Below, in pieces: positions 7,759 through 15,770 of a DNA stretch of 43,534 nt. The notes beneath the pieces were generated by a model. The model was not told the origin of the DNA. It saw only the letters and a program-made list of their open reading frames with translations, and did not search any database. Position numbers and translations under genes: made by a program. Each line of letters starts with the position of its first letter. The stretch's first letter is position 1. Source of the DNA: Eubacteriales Family XIII. Incertae Sedis bacterium (GTDB lineage: Bacteria; Bacillota; Clostridia; Peptostreptococcales; Anaerovoracaceae). The stretch is from contig JAISTV010000034.1 in assembly GCA_031272485.1 (NCBI GenBank), positions 1 to 43,534 on the forward strand, given 5' to 3'.

Positions 7759-9324
7759 TTGACAAATACCATCGTGCAAATAGCGCTGGTGGCGAGCATT
7801 GCCCTTTCCGGGTATCTGATCGCGGTCACCATCTTAAATTGCCGGAGCGAGAAGAAGAACCTGTTCATCTTTTGCCTCATCGGCCTGCTTTTCTATACGC
7901 TGGGCAACTTCATGGAAGTCTCGGCCACGGACACGGGCGGCGCGCTCACGGGCGTCAAGGTCATGTACGTGGGCGTCTGCTTCATGTCGCCGCTGTTCCT
8001 GCTCTTCCTCTCCGACTACTGCGAGATTCGCCTGCCGGCCTTAGTCAAGGCCCTGCTCGTCGCCCTGCCGACCTTCAACCTCGGCCTCGTATGGACCACG
8101 GAAAAGACCAACCTCATCTACAAGGAGTACACCTACACCGCCGAAACCCGCGTCCACGGACTCATGATAGTTGAGCAGGGACCGCTGTACTACTTAGTCT
8201 ATGGCACAGCCATCGTGTGCATAGCCATCTCCGTGGGCATAATCCTCCGCTGCATGAACAAGTGGGACAAAAGCTATACGCTGCAGCTCCTGCTGTTTCT
8301 CTTCGCGAGCGTGGCGCCCATGCTGGCCAACTTCCTCTACCTGGGGATTACCTACATAGCCCACACGGACCCGCACGGCATAAACTTCACGCCGTTCGCC
8401 ATTCTCATCACGAACCTGATTCTTTACTTTGGCGTGCTCCGTTACGACCTCTTCGACTTTTCCACGCGGGCCCAGTCCGCTTCGTTCGATATGATTCGCG
8501 ACGCCTTCATCTATCTGGACGGCCGGCTGCGCTACTCGTCCGCCAACGCCTTTGCCAAAGAGCTGTTCCCCGACCTCGCGCGCACCGGCAAGGGCAGCAC
8601 GCTGGAGAAGATCACAGGCTGGCCTCTGGCGCTGCGCGGCATAGACGGCTCGCAGGAGTACCGCGACATAAGCTTCACCCTGCCGGGCAAGGACGGCGGA
8701 GAAGAGCGCGCGTTTAACGCCTGGGTGCACCGCGTCATGGCGTCCGGCAAGACCATTGGCATCATCATTCTCATTCAGGATGTTACGGAAAACGTGCGCC
8801 TCATGAAGCAGCTCGAAACCGCCGCCTACACCGACGGCCTGACCGGACTCTACAACCGGCGCTACTTCCTCGACCACGCGCTCAAGGAACTGGACCGCGC
8901 CCAGCGCACGAACTCCCCGGCGAGCCTCATAATGCTCGACCTCGACCACTTCAAGGTGGTCAACGACACCTACGGCCATGCCGCCGGCGACGAGGTGCTC
9001 CGCACCGTGAGCAACCGCCTGCGCAGCGCCGTGCGCACCTACGATATCGTGGCCCGCTATGGCGGCGAGGAGTTTGTCATCTTCCTCGCGAACGCCGACA
9101 TAAACATAGGCCGGCAGCTCGCCGAGCGCATTCGCTTGAAGGTGGAGGAAAAGCCGTGCGTCTATCTGGGCGAAGAGATTCCGTTCACCTGCAGCCTCGG
9201 GGTCGCCGAGCTGCACGCGGACGTGGAGAATCTGGATGAGCTCATTCGCCGCGCCGACGAGGCCCTGTATAACGCCAAGGAATCCGGCAGAAACCAGGTA
9301 GCCACCTACGCCCAACCGGCTTAG
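7759..9324 (+). CDS. membrane diguanylate cyclase (7TM N-terminus + GGDEF)
   Basis: 521 residues from a TTG start. Seven membrane segments, as in the N-terminal 7TM region of some histidine kinases, occupy about residues 1-225. A PAS-like linker follows, then a GGDEF domain from about 355. The active-site loop is GGEEF at about 435-439, and the product-inhibition site RTYD (426-429) lies five residues before it, so cyclic di-GMP synthesis with feedback control is expected. The TTG is preferred because AAGGGG lies ten bases before it and the promoter -10 is at 7713-7718. A GTG at 7696 would add 21 residues. The gene ends tail to tail with the MurE-like gene, sharing the bases TTAG. Confidence 0.9.
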   Translation: MTNTIVQIALVASIALSGYLIAVTILNCRSEKKNLFIFCLIGLLFYTLGNFMEVSATDTGGALTGVKVMYVGVCFMSPLFLLFLSDYCEIRLPALVKALLVALPTFNLGLVWTTEKTNLIYKEYTYTAETRVHGLMIVEQGPLYYLVYGTAIVCIAISVGIILRCMNKWDKSYTLQLLLFLFASVAPMLANFLYLGITYIAHTDPHGINFTPFAILITNLILYFGVLRYDLFDFSTRAQSASFDMIRDAFIYLDGRLRYSSANAFAKELFPDLARTGKGSTLEKITGWPLALRGIDGSQEYRDISFTLPGKDGGEERAFNAWVHRVMASGKTIGIIILIQDVTENVRLMKQLETAAYTDGLTGLYNRRYFLDHALKELDRAQRTNSPASLIMLDLDHFKVVNDTYGHAAGDEVLRTVSNRLRSAVRTYDIVARYGGEEFVIFLANADINIGRQLAERIRLKVEEKPCVYLGEEIPFTCSLGVAELHADVENLDELIRRADEALYNAKESGRNQVATYAQPA

Positions 9325-10847
9325 CTGGTTATAACCCTCTGCACAATCTGCACGTCCGACTCCACCGGCACGTACGCCGTCCCGCGCTTCTGCCGCGTCT
9401 CGCGCCCCTTCCCCAGAACGAGCACCACCGCGCCCGCCGGCGCCTCCGTTATGGCCCGCGTAATCGCTTCCGTGCGGTCCGCTATGTCAATGCCATGCCC
9501 GCCGGCTTCTTTTATATAGCCCAGGATCTCCGCCGCGATTTTCTCCGGCGGCTCCTCCCCGGGGTCTTCCTCCGTCACGTATACCGCCTCCGACGCGGGC
9601 GCCGCAATCTCCGATAGCTCGCGCCTTCTGGCCTGCGCCTTGCCGCCCGGACAGCCGAAGAGCGTGATTACCGGCCGGCTCGGGTATTCCTCCGCCACCG
9701 AAGAGAAGAGCGCCTCGTAGCTCATCTTGTTGTGCGCGTAGTCCACGAGAATGGTCTTGCCGTCCGGCCCCGCGAAAAGCTCCATCCGGCCGGAAGCCTT
9801 GGCCTGGGCGAGACCCTCCTGAATCGCCTCTACCGGCGCGCCGAGGGCGTGGGCGGAAGCGATGGCAGCCAAAGCATTGTCCACGTTAAAAAGCCCGCCC
9901 ATAGAGATGTAGAACGGCGCGTCCCAGTCCCGCGTGCGCACGCGGAAAGCCACGCCCGCGTCCGTGGGCACCGTAGCATATCCGTAAACGTCCGCGGCCT
10001 CCTGCTGACCGAAGGTTATGGTCTGCTGCGCGGCCCCGGCGGCCTTCAGAACGCGCGCCGCCTCGTCCGCGCCCAGATTCACGCACGCGAACCGGCTACC
10101 CTCGAATATCTTGAGCTTCGAGGTGAAATAGTCCTCGAGGTCCGCATGCTCTATATCGCTTATGTGATCCTCGCCTATGTTCAGGAAGCCCGCCACGTCG
10201 AAACCCAGCCCGCGCGTGCGCCCGTATTTGAGCGCCTGGCTGGAAACCTCCATGGTCAGATGGGTTATGCCGCTTGAAACGGCGTTACGGAAATGCTTGT
10301 ACAGCTCAAAGACTTCTTGCGTGGTCAGGTGCGACTCCTCGCAAACCACGCCGTCGTAGTTCTCTATGCCGGAGAGCACGGCGCTCGCGGGCCGGCCCTC
10401 GCGCTTCATCCACGCGTCGAGAATGGCGCGGGAATAGTAGGTGGTCGTGGACTTGCCCTTGGTGCCGGTAAAGCCTATGATTGTGAGGTTCTCCCGCAGC
10501 CCCTTGTAGTAGAGCGCGGCGGCCTGCGAGATGGCCGGGCGAATGTCAGGCACGAAGATGCCGGGAAGGTCCGCGTAGCCGGCCTCCGCCAGCAGCGCGG
10601 TGGGGTCGCTTTTCTCATCAAATACGTAGCCTACGGCCCCGCGCTTCGCGGCAGCCAGCGCATAGTCCGCGGAAAAATGCGCGCCCTTGCAGAAGAAGAG
10701 AGAGCCCTCGCCTGCCTCGCGCGAATCGTAGGTGACCGCGCGCACCCGGCGCGGCAGCACCTCCTCCGTCCCGCAAACGAGCCTTGCCTCCGCGCCAAAA
10801 GCCTCTATATACTCACCCAAAGGGCGTAAATCCGCCTGCCAACCCAT
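9321..10847 (-). CDS. murE: MurE-like UDP-N-acetylmuramyl-tripeptide synthetase with atypical specificity motif
   Basis: 508 residues with the three Mur-ligase domains. The substrate domain holds AVTYDSREAGEGSLFF (about 38-53). The ATP loop is GFTGTKGKSTTT (about 125-136). The central domain shows TMEVSSQAL and NIGEDHISD, and the C-terminal domain VDYAHNKMSYEAL. MurE adds the third stem-peptide residue (DAP or lysine) in the cytoplasm. The site that reads DNPR in DAP enzymes is here EDPGEE, and GCGGDRD is replaced by GCPGGKAQARR, so DAP is not the obvious substrate. It may be a lysine- or ornithine-type MurE or a paralogue used elsewhere. Expressed alone from an extended -10 promoter. Confidence 0.82.
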   Translation of the reverse strand: MGWQADLRPLGEYIEAFGAEARLVCGTEEVLPRRVRAVTYDSREAGEGSLFFCKGAHFSADYALAAAKRGAVGYVFDEKSDPTALLAEAGYADLPGIFVPDIRPAISQAAALYYKGLRENLTIIGFTGTKGKSTTTYYSRAILDAWMKREGRPASAVLSGIENYDGVVCEESHLTTQEVFELYKHFRNAVSSGITHLTMEVSSQALKYGRTRGLGFDVAGFLNIGEDHISDIEHADLEDYFTSKLKIFEGSRFACVNLGADEAARVLKAAGAAQQTITFGQQEAADVYGYATVPTDAGVAFRVRTRDWDAPFYISMGGLFNVDNALAAIASAHALGAPVEAIQEGLAQAKASGRMELFAGPDGKTILVDYAHNKMSYEALFSSVAEEYPSRPVITLFGCPGGKAQARRRELSEIAAPASEAVYVTEEDPGEEPPEKIAAEILGYIKEAGGHGIDIADRTEAITRAITEAPAGAVVLVLGKGRETRQKRGTAYVPVESDVQIVQRVITS

Positions 10848-10870
10848 AACGCACCTCCTGCTACCGCCCT

Positions 10871-10879
10871 ATTCTACCA
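10871..10879 (-). promoter_or_regulatory. extended -10 promoter of the murE-like gene
   Basis: The minus strand reads TGGTAGAAT, a TGn extension plus TAGAAT, 24 bases before the ATG. The ribosome site is AGGAGGTG. No good -35 is seen. Confidence 0.55.
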
Positions 10880-10887
10880 TACAAACA

Positions 10888-10915
10888 AAGAGCAGCAGGC
10901 AAGCCCGCCGCTCTT
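10888..10915 (-). terminator. intrinsic terminator downstream of the etf operon
   Basis: AAGAGC pairs with GCTCTT around an inner GGC/GCC stem. On the minus strand the two internal mismatches become G-U pairs, giving a nearly continuous stem with a 2-nt loop. An A-rich stretch precedes it and TTTGTTTG follows. It sits between the etfA stop and the murE promoter, as expected for insulating the two units. Confidence 0.55.
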
Positions 10916-10969
10916 ATTCTCTTTTTTCTCTGCCTAACAAATAGTCCGCATTACTTATAAGCCGCAGTA

Positions 10970-11072
10970 TTTTTTTCGTAGTGTGCGTGCGACTGGGCCA
11001 GGTTCCGCGCGGAGCGTACTATAAGTACGTGAGCACGGGTTCTGGCACATCGTGCGTGCAATGCGGAAAAAA
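10970..11072. repeat. about 100-nt imperfect inverted repeat between etfA and murE
   Basis: The left arm (10970-11020) and right arm (11024-11072) pair around a 3-base loop, starting with CGTACT/AGTACG and ending with a T run paired to an A run. Most mismatches are compatible with G-U pairing when plus-strand RNA is folded, but become C-A mismatches on minus RNA. The T run comes first and the A run last on both strands, which is opposite to an intrinsic terminator. No gene is seen in it. Function unknown. Confidence 0.7.
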
Positions 11073-11079
11073 GACAAGC

Positions 11080-12378
11080 CTACGCTGTGTGGTGTAGCGA
11101 CTCGGAATAAAGCTCCTCCGCCTTATCCCACTCCGCGATAATCTCGGGTATCACCTTATACAGGTCGCCCACGATGCCGAAGTCCGCCACCTCAAAGATG
11201 GGCGCATCCGGATCCTTGTTGATCGCCACAATGATGTCCGAGGTCTGCATGCCGGCCAGATGCTGGATGGCGCCGGAGATACCGCAAGCAAAGTAAATCT
11301 TGGGCTTTACGGTGGTGCCTGTCTGGCCTACCTGGTGCGAATGGTCAATCCAGCCGGCGTCTACCGCCGCACGGGAGGAACCTACCACGCCGCCTACCTT
11401 CGCCGCGAATTCGCGAATCAGGTCGAAGCCGGAGGGGTCGCCCAGACCGCGGCCGCCGGAGCAGATGATCTCCGCATCCGAGAGGGACACGATTTCCTTG
11501 GCGCTCTTGACCACGTCTACGATCTCCACGTGGATGTCGCTGGCCGCAAGCTCTACGGGCGCATTGATAATCTCGCCGGTCGCACCTTCTATGCGGTCGA
11601 TCTTGGTCATAACGCCGGGACGCACGGTGGACATCTGCGGACGGGTTCTCGGGCAAATGATGGTCGCCATGAGGTTTCCGCCGAACGCGGGACGGGTCTG
11701 CTTGAGGCCGGTCTCCGTGGAGTTCGGGTCGAGGTCCGAGGTGTCGAGCGTGGTGTTCTTGTTAGCATAATCGATATAGCTGGAGACCTTGACGTCCAGA
11801 CGCGTGCAGTCCGCGGTAAGACCGGTGTTCAGTCTTGCGGCTACGCGGGGCGCCAGGTCACGGCCGATATAGGTCGCGCCGAAGATAACGATTTCCGGCT
11901 TGTATTGGCGGATAGAATCCGTAAGAACCTTCGTGTAACCGTCGGTGTTGTAGATCTTCAGCAGATCGTTCTCGAGCAGGTAGACGCCGTCCGCACCGTA
12001 GGCAAAGCACTCGCTTGCGAGCTGGTCGACCTTGTCGCCCACGAGAACCGCGTAGACCTTGGTCTCGTCGCTGATTTCACGCGCGAGACGGCGGCCTTCG
12101 CCTATGAGCTCGAGCGCTACGTTCATGAGCTTGCCGGCGCGCTGCTCCGCATACACCCAAACGTGCTTGTACGCGGTCAGATCGACGACTTCTTCTTCCT
12201 TGCCGGCATCCGTGTCCTCGATGGCATCGAACTTACAGGTGGCCACGCACTGCTTGCAGGACGTGCACTTTTCGTTGATGACAGCGAGCTTGCCGTCCAT
12301 GTCGATGGCTTCAAACGGGCAGGCCTTGACGCAGAGTTTGCATCCTTTACATTTATCTTTTAATACGACAATTGCCAT
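11080..12378 (-). CDS. etfA: electron transfer flavoprotein alpha subunit with N-terminal 2[4Fe-4S] ferredoxin domain
   Basis: 432 residues. The first 60 form a bacterial ferredoxin domain with two CxxCxxCxxxC motifs (C10-C20 and a second near C39-C49). EtfA follows, with the C-terminal FAD-binding region showing [23 protein letters not shown] and [13 protein letters not shown]. Plain EtfA is about 330 residues, so the ferredoxin part is a true fusion, as in CarE and LctC of Acetobacterium. With EtfB it passes electrons from NADH to ferredoxin and to the acyl-CoA dehydrogenase by flavin-based bifurcation. It follows etfB by 11 bases and is the last gene of the operon. Confidence 0.95.
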   Translation of the reverse strand: MAIVVLKDKCKGCKLCVKACPFEAIDMDGKLAVINEKCTSCKQCVATCKFDAIEDTDAGKEEEVVDLTAYKHVWVYAEQRAGKLMNVALELIGEGRRLAREISDETKVYAVLVGDKVDQLASECFAYGADGVYLLENDLLKIYNTDGYTKVLTDSIRQYKPEIVIFGATYIGRDLAPRVAARLNTGLTADCTRLDVKVSSYIDYANKNTTLDTSDLDPNSTETGLKQTRPAFGGNLMATIICPRTRPQMSTVRPGVMTKIDRIEGATGEIINAPVELAASDIHVEIVDVVKSAKEIVSLSDAEIICSGGRGLGDPSGFDLIREFAAKVGGVVGSSRAAVDAGWIDHSHQVGQTGTTVKPKIYFACGISGAIQHLAGMQTSDIIVAINKDPDAPIFEVADFGIVGDLYKVIPEIIAEWDKAEELYSESLHHTA

Positions 12379-12389
12379 AGTAGATCCTC

Positions 12390-13205
12390 CTATATCACAA
12401 ACTTGGACTTGAGGCCGACGAGCAGCTTATCCGCCTGTTCCTTCTCCGTCTCGGCTTCAATCATGACGCCCTTGCCCTTCGGGGCCGGGGTGAACGACCG
12501 GTAGACGTTGGTCGGAGAGGCGAGCAGACCGACTTCCTTATCGGGGTCTACGCCCAGATCCGCCGCCGAGTACGTGGGGATCTCCTTCTGCGTCGCTTCA
12601 TAGATGCCGCCTATGGACATGTAGCGCGGGGTGTTCAGTTCCTTGATGGCCGTGAGCATGCACGGGGTCTTAATCTTCAGAATCTGATAGCCGTCTTCCA
12701 GCGCGCGCTTGACCGTGATGGTCTTCATGTCGTCCGCTATCTCGAACTCCTTCACGTAGGTAATCTGCGGGAGGCCGAGCTTCTCCGCCATCTGCGGGCC
12801 GACCTGCGCCGTGTCGCCGTCAATCGCCTGCCGTCCGGCAAAGATCAGGTCGTAGCCGCCGTTCTTCTCGGCAACCTTGCGAACCGTAGCGGCCAGCGCG
12901 TTGGACGTGGCCCACGTGTCGGAACCGCCGAGCGCACGGTCGGAGGACAGCACGCCCTCATCCGCACCCATCGCGATACACTCCATGAGCATGTCCTTCG
13001 CCTGCGGCGGGCCCATGGTAATGACGGTAATATGCGTGTCCGGATACTTGTCCTTGATGCGCAGCGCCTCTTCCAGCGCGTTCGCGTCGTCGTGGTTGAG
13101 AATGGCCGGAACGCCTTCTCTCTTCAGGGTTTTCGTGACCGGATCGATCTTGATCTCGTTCGTATCCGGTACCTGTTTTGCACATACGATAATTTTAAAT
13201 GCCAT
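12390..13205 (-). CDS. etfB: electron transfer flavoprotein beta subunit
   Basis: 271 residues starting [19 protein letters not shown], chosen because AGGAGG lies five bases upstream of the ATG at 13205; a longer frame to 13241 has no such site. The AMP/FAD-binding motif [15 protein letters not shown] (about 125-139) is the form found in bifurcating EtfB proteins. It forms the heterodimer with EtfA, with bcd immediately before it (10-base gap) and etfA after it. Confidence 0.95.
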   Translation of the reverse strand: MAFKIIVCAKQVPDTNEIKIDPVTKTLKREGVPAILNHDDANALEEALRIKDKYPDTHITVITMGPPQAKDMLMECIAMGADEGVLSSDRALGGSDTWATSNALAATVRKVAEKNGGYDLIFAGRQAIDGDTAQVGPQMAEKLGLPQITYVKEFEIADDMKTITVKRALEDGYQILKIKTPCMLTAIKELNTPRYMSIGGIYEATQKEIPTYSAADLGVDPDKEVGLLASPTNVYRSFTPAPKGKGVMIEAETEKEQADKLLVGLKSKFVI

Positions 13206-13215
13206 ATCGTCCTCC

Positions 13216-14358
13216 TTACTTACCGAACACCGACGCAGCAATAACGAGCTTCTGCGCCTCGGTCGTACCTTCGTAGATCTCCGTGATCTTCGCGTCGCGC
13301 ATCATGCGCTCGACCGGATAATCCTTCGTGTAGCCGTAGCCGCCGTGCAACTGTACGCACTTGGTGGTGGCGTACATAGCCGTCTCGGATGCGAAGTACT
13401 TCGCCATGGCCGACATGGGGCCGTAAGGAAGGTGCTTGTCTTTCATATTTGCAGCGCGGTAAATGAGCAGGCGGGACGCCTCGATGCGGGTCTGAATGTC
13501 TGCGACTTCGAAACGCAGCGCTTCCATGTCCGCCAGGCGCTTGCCAAACTGCTTTCTCGCCTTCATATAGTCAACCGTAACATCCAGCGCGCCCTGTGCG
13601 ATACCCAGCGCCTGAGAAGCGATACCTATGCGGCCGCCGTCCAGCGTGGAGAGCGCTACCTTGAAGCCCTCGCCTACGTTGCCCAGGAGGTTTTCTTTCG
13701 GCACTTTGCAGTTCTGGAAGATCAGCTCGGTGGTGGAGGATCCGCAGATACCCATCTTGTCTTCTGTCTTACCTATAGAGAAGCCCTCGAAGCCCTTCTC
13801 TACGATGAAGGAGGAAATGCCGCGGTTGCCCTTGGATTTGTCTGTCATGGCCATGACAACGAACGTGTCCGCGTAGCCGCCGTTCGTGATAAAGACCTTC
13901 GTGCCGTTCAGGAGCCAATGATCGCCCTTGTCCTCTGCACGCGTCTGCTGGCCGGAAGCGTCAGTACCGGCGTTCGGCTCTGTAAGTCCGAAAGCGCCCA
14001 GCTTCTCGCCGCTGGCGAGGGGTTTCAGGTACTTTTCCTTCTGCTCGTCCGTGCCATAATTAAAAATCGGCCACGCACAAAGGGAAGTGTGTGCCGAACA
14101 GATGACGCCGGTGGTGGCGCAGACGCGGGAAAGTTCCTCTACTGTGATGGCATATGCGATGTGGTCGCCGCCGCTGCCGCCCCACTCTTTCGGGAACGGT
14201 ACGCCCAGCAGGCCATAATGTGCCATCAACTTGACGTTCTCCTCGGGGAAACGGTGTTCCTTGTCGATATCCGCCGCAATGGGCTCGACTTCGGTAACAG
14301 CGAACTCCCGAACCATTTTTCTAACGAATTCTTGTTCTTTGGTCAACTGAAAATCCAT
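13216..14358 (-). CDS. bcd: butyryl-CoA dehydrogenase (acyl-CoA dehydrogenase)
   Basis: 380 residues, very close in recall to clostridial Bcd. It shows MDFQLTKEQEFVRKMVREFA at the start, GLTEPNAGTDASG, the FAD-contact ITNGG, LDGGRIGIASQALGIAQGA, and the C-terminal QLHGGYGYTKDYPVER followed by YEGTTEAQ, where E is the catalytic base of short-chain enzymes. It reduces crotonyl-CoA to butyryl-CoA while Etf reduces ferredoxin. Crotonase, hydroxybutyryl-CoA dehydrogenase and thiolase are not in the window. The gene order matches the caffeyl-CoA reductase set carCDE as well as bcd-etf sets, so another enoyl-CoA is possible. GGAGG precedes the ATG. Confidence 0.93.
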   Translation of the reverse strand: MDFQLTKEQEFVRKMVREFAVTEVEPIAADIDKEHRFPEENVKLMAHYGLLGVPFPKEWGGSGGDHIAYAITVEELSRVCATTGVICSAHTSLCAWPIFNYGTDEQKEKYLKPLASGEKLGAFGLTEPNAGTDASGQQTRAEDKGDHWLLNGTKVFITNGGYADTFVVMAMTDKSKGNRGISSFIVEKGFEGFSIGKTEDKMGICGSSTTELIFQNCKVPKENLLGNVGEGFKVALSTLDGGRIGIASQALGIAQGALDVTVDYMKARKQFGKRLADMEALRFEVADIQTRIEASRLLIYRAANMKDKHLPYGPMSAMAKYFASETAMYATTKCVQLHGGYGYTKDYPVERMMRDAKITEIYEGTTEAQKLVIAASVFGK

Positions 14359-14620
14359 ATACGATACCTCCTACAAACCAAAATTTGCACCTCTGAACCA
14401 TGCTCCGCAGAAAACAAGTCGGAAAATTCCGACACACGCGAAAAAAAGGTACGAACATATTTAACTACAAAAATTTCGCGATTACAATAGAGAATGTTAA
14501 AAAAATATCATTTTTTTTCGCGAAAAGCTCACGGGGGGATGACGGCCGCAATCCGCGTGCAGTGACATGGAAAAATCTTCTATGGCCAAATTTGCAGGTA
14601 GTCTGTAGGTTCGGCCTGGC
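14359..14620. other. bcd upstream region, no gene seen
   Basis: This AT-richer stretch has no credible gene. It holds a 16-base palindrome at 14418-14433 and a second one (TTTTCGCGAAAA, 14515-14526). A possible weak promoter for bcd on minus is TTGTAA, 18 bases, then TAAATA, near 14457-14487. Short open frames here lack ribosome sites. Confidence 0.5.
14418..14433. promoter_or_regulatory. palindrome upstream of bcd, possible operator
   Basis: GTCGGAA, two bases, TTCCGAC: perfect seven-base arms, 60 bases before the bcd ATG. It does not match the Rex consensus. An operator role is inferred from position only. Confidence 0.4.
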
Positions 14621-14734
14621 CGTGCTTTATTTTTCCGTAAATGTGGTGTGTGGCGGCCCGGATATACCACATTAACGAAAATATAAAGCAGCACACATCG
14701 AGATCCACCACATTTACTGAAAAATAAAGCAGCG
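14621..14734. repeat. three-copy intergenic repeat, first copy inverted
   Basis: A unit of about 28 nt, core CCACATTTACNGAAAAATAA followed by AGC, occurs three times. It is inverted at 14621-14648, direct and more diverged at 14664-14693, and direct at 14705-14732. Copies 1 and 3 form a long stem with one internal mismatch over 25 bases. Spacers are 15 and 11 bases and share no sequence. It sits between bcd and the DUF1801 gene. Small frames running through it repeat the peptide LYFSVNVV only because the unit repeats. Confidence 0.8.
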
Positions 14735-14799
14735 CCCACATGGTACAATGTCTGCGATGGGTAGACAGCGCGTAATCCCGCGGGAAAGAGGTGAGCGGT

Positions 14800-15207
14800 A
14801 TGTGGACGTGCCCCAAGTGTCATCGAGAGTTTGAATATGAGCCGCCGCATCATTTTTGCGATGCGGGCGCCGTTACGATTGAAGAGTACATCGCGGCGCA
14901 GGCGGAAGAGCACCAGCCGCGGCTGCGCGAGCTTTACGCCACGCTTAAGGCGGCGCTGCCGGAGGCGCAGGAGAAGATCAGCTACCGCATGCCCACGTTC
15001 TGGAAGGGCCGCAACCTCATCCACTTCGCGCTCTTCGCCAAATGGATAGGCCTGTTCCCCGGCGGCGAAGCGACCACCGTCTTCGCCGACAAGCTCACCG
15101 GGTTTCACACGACAAAAGGCGGCATCCGCCTGCCGCACAAAGACCCGCTGCCGCTGGATCTGATAACGGAGATAGCCGTCTGGCGCGGGGAGAGGAACGC
15201 GAAATGA
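14800..15207 (+). CDS. DUF1801/YdhG-like protein with N-terminal zinc finger
   Basis: 135 residues. The N-terminus has C4-x2-C7 and then H17/H18 and C20, a likely zinc site. The rest is a DUF1801 (YdhG/frataxin-like fold) domain with the usual ISYRMPTFW, LIHFALFAKWIGLFPG and a C-terminal FHTTKGGIRLPHKDPLP. DUF1801 proteins are small cytosolic proteins of uncertain role, some called iron chaperones. The ATG at 14800 is chosen because GAGG lies eight bases before it; a GTG at 14791 is part of that ribosome site. It overlaps the next gene as ATGA. Confidence 0.8.
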   Translation: MWTCPKCHREFEYEPPHHFCDAGAVTIEEYIAAQAEEHQPRLRELYATLKAALPEAQEKISYRMPTFWKGRNLIHFALFAKWIGLFPGGEATTVFADKLTGFHTTKGGIRLPHKDPLPLDLITEIAVWRGERNAK

Positions 15208-15683
15208 GCAGCGCAAACGTAACACGCAGCAAGTTCCGCGCCGCCGAAAACCATGCGACCGACGCATCCGCGGCGTTCATGGATATTAAGCACCTTGCCG
15301 CGAGCCCGGATGTGGGCAGCATCGTAGCGCTGGCTGCCGTGGACGGTTCGCCGGAAGGCGTGGCGAAGGAAGCGGAAAAGTACCGGTCCTCGGATGAACT
15401 GCACTTCTACGGATGGCTCGTGGATGGGCAGGTTCTCGGCATCTGCGGATTCGAAGTGCACGCGGACAACGTAGAGATTCACCTGATAGCCGTCGTGAAT
15501 AGCCGCCAGCGCCAAGGCATAGGCGCGGCCATGGTGACGGCCTTGCAGAAAAAGTACGCGCGACCCATTATCGCCGAGACGGTCGAGGAAGCGATAGGCT
15601 TCTACCAAAAACAAGGCTTCGCCCTATCCGCCCACCCGCACCCGGACTGGGGCTGGAAGTACACCTGTTACTTGCAGATTTAG
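15204..15683 (+). CDS. GNAT-family N-acetyltransferase
   Basis: 159 residues. The acetyl-CoA loop is RQRQGIGAAM (R/Q-x-x-G-x-G/A) near residues 110-119, followed by a helix and the closing segment IGFYQKQGFALS typical of GNAT motif B. Substrate unknown. Its start overlaps the stop of the DUF1801 gene by ATGA, so the two are translationally coupled. No strong terminator follows before the zinc-ribbon gene. Confidence 0.85.
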   Translation: MSSANVTRSKFRAAENHATDASAAFMDIKHLAASPDVGSIVALAAVDGSPEGVAKEAEKYRSSDELHFYGWLVDGQVLGICGFEVHADNVEIHLIAVVNSRQRQGIGAAMVTALQKKYARPIIAETVEEAIGFYQKQGFALSAHPHPDWGWKYTCYLQI

Positions 15684-15770
15684 CGTGGCGGCAATGGGGG
15701 TGGCGGGCGTGGTATTATGTTCTTAGTTTGTTGTCGGGGCGGACGTGGCGCTTTGTAAGGGAGGTTGCGG

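Noticed and set aside
10970-11072. Intrinsic terminator for etfA
   Set aside because: The T run precedes and the A run follows the stem on either strand, the reverse of a terminator. A proper one is at 10888-10915.
12390-13241. Longer etfB start at 13241
   Set aside because: The family N-terminus and AGGAGG both point to the ATG at 13205. The extra residues would overlap the end of bcd.
14400-14816. Small frames over the three-copy repeat with recurring LYFSVNVV
   Set aside because: The peptide repeats only because the DNA unit repeats. The frames lie on both strands, and no ribosome site is found.
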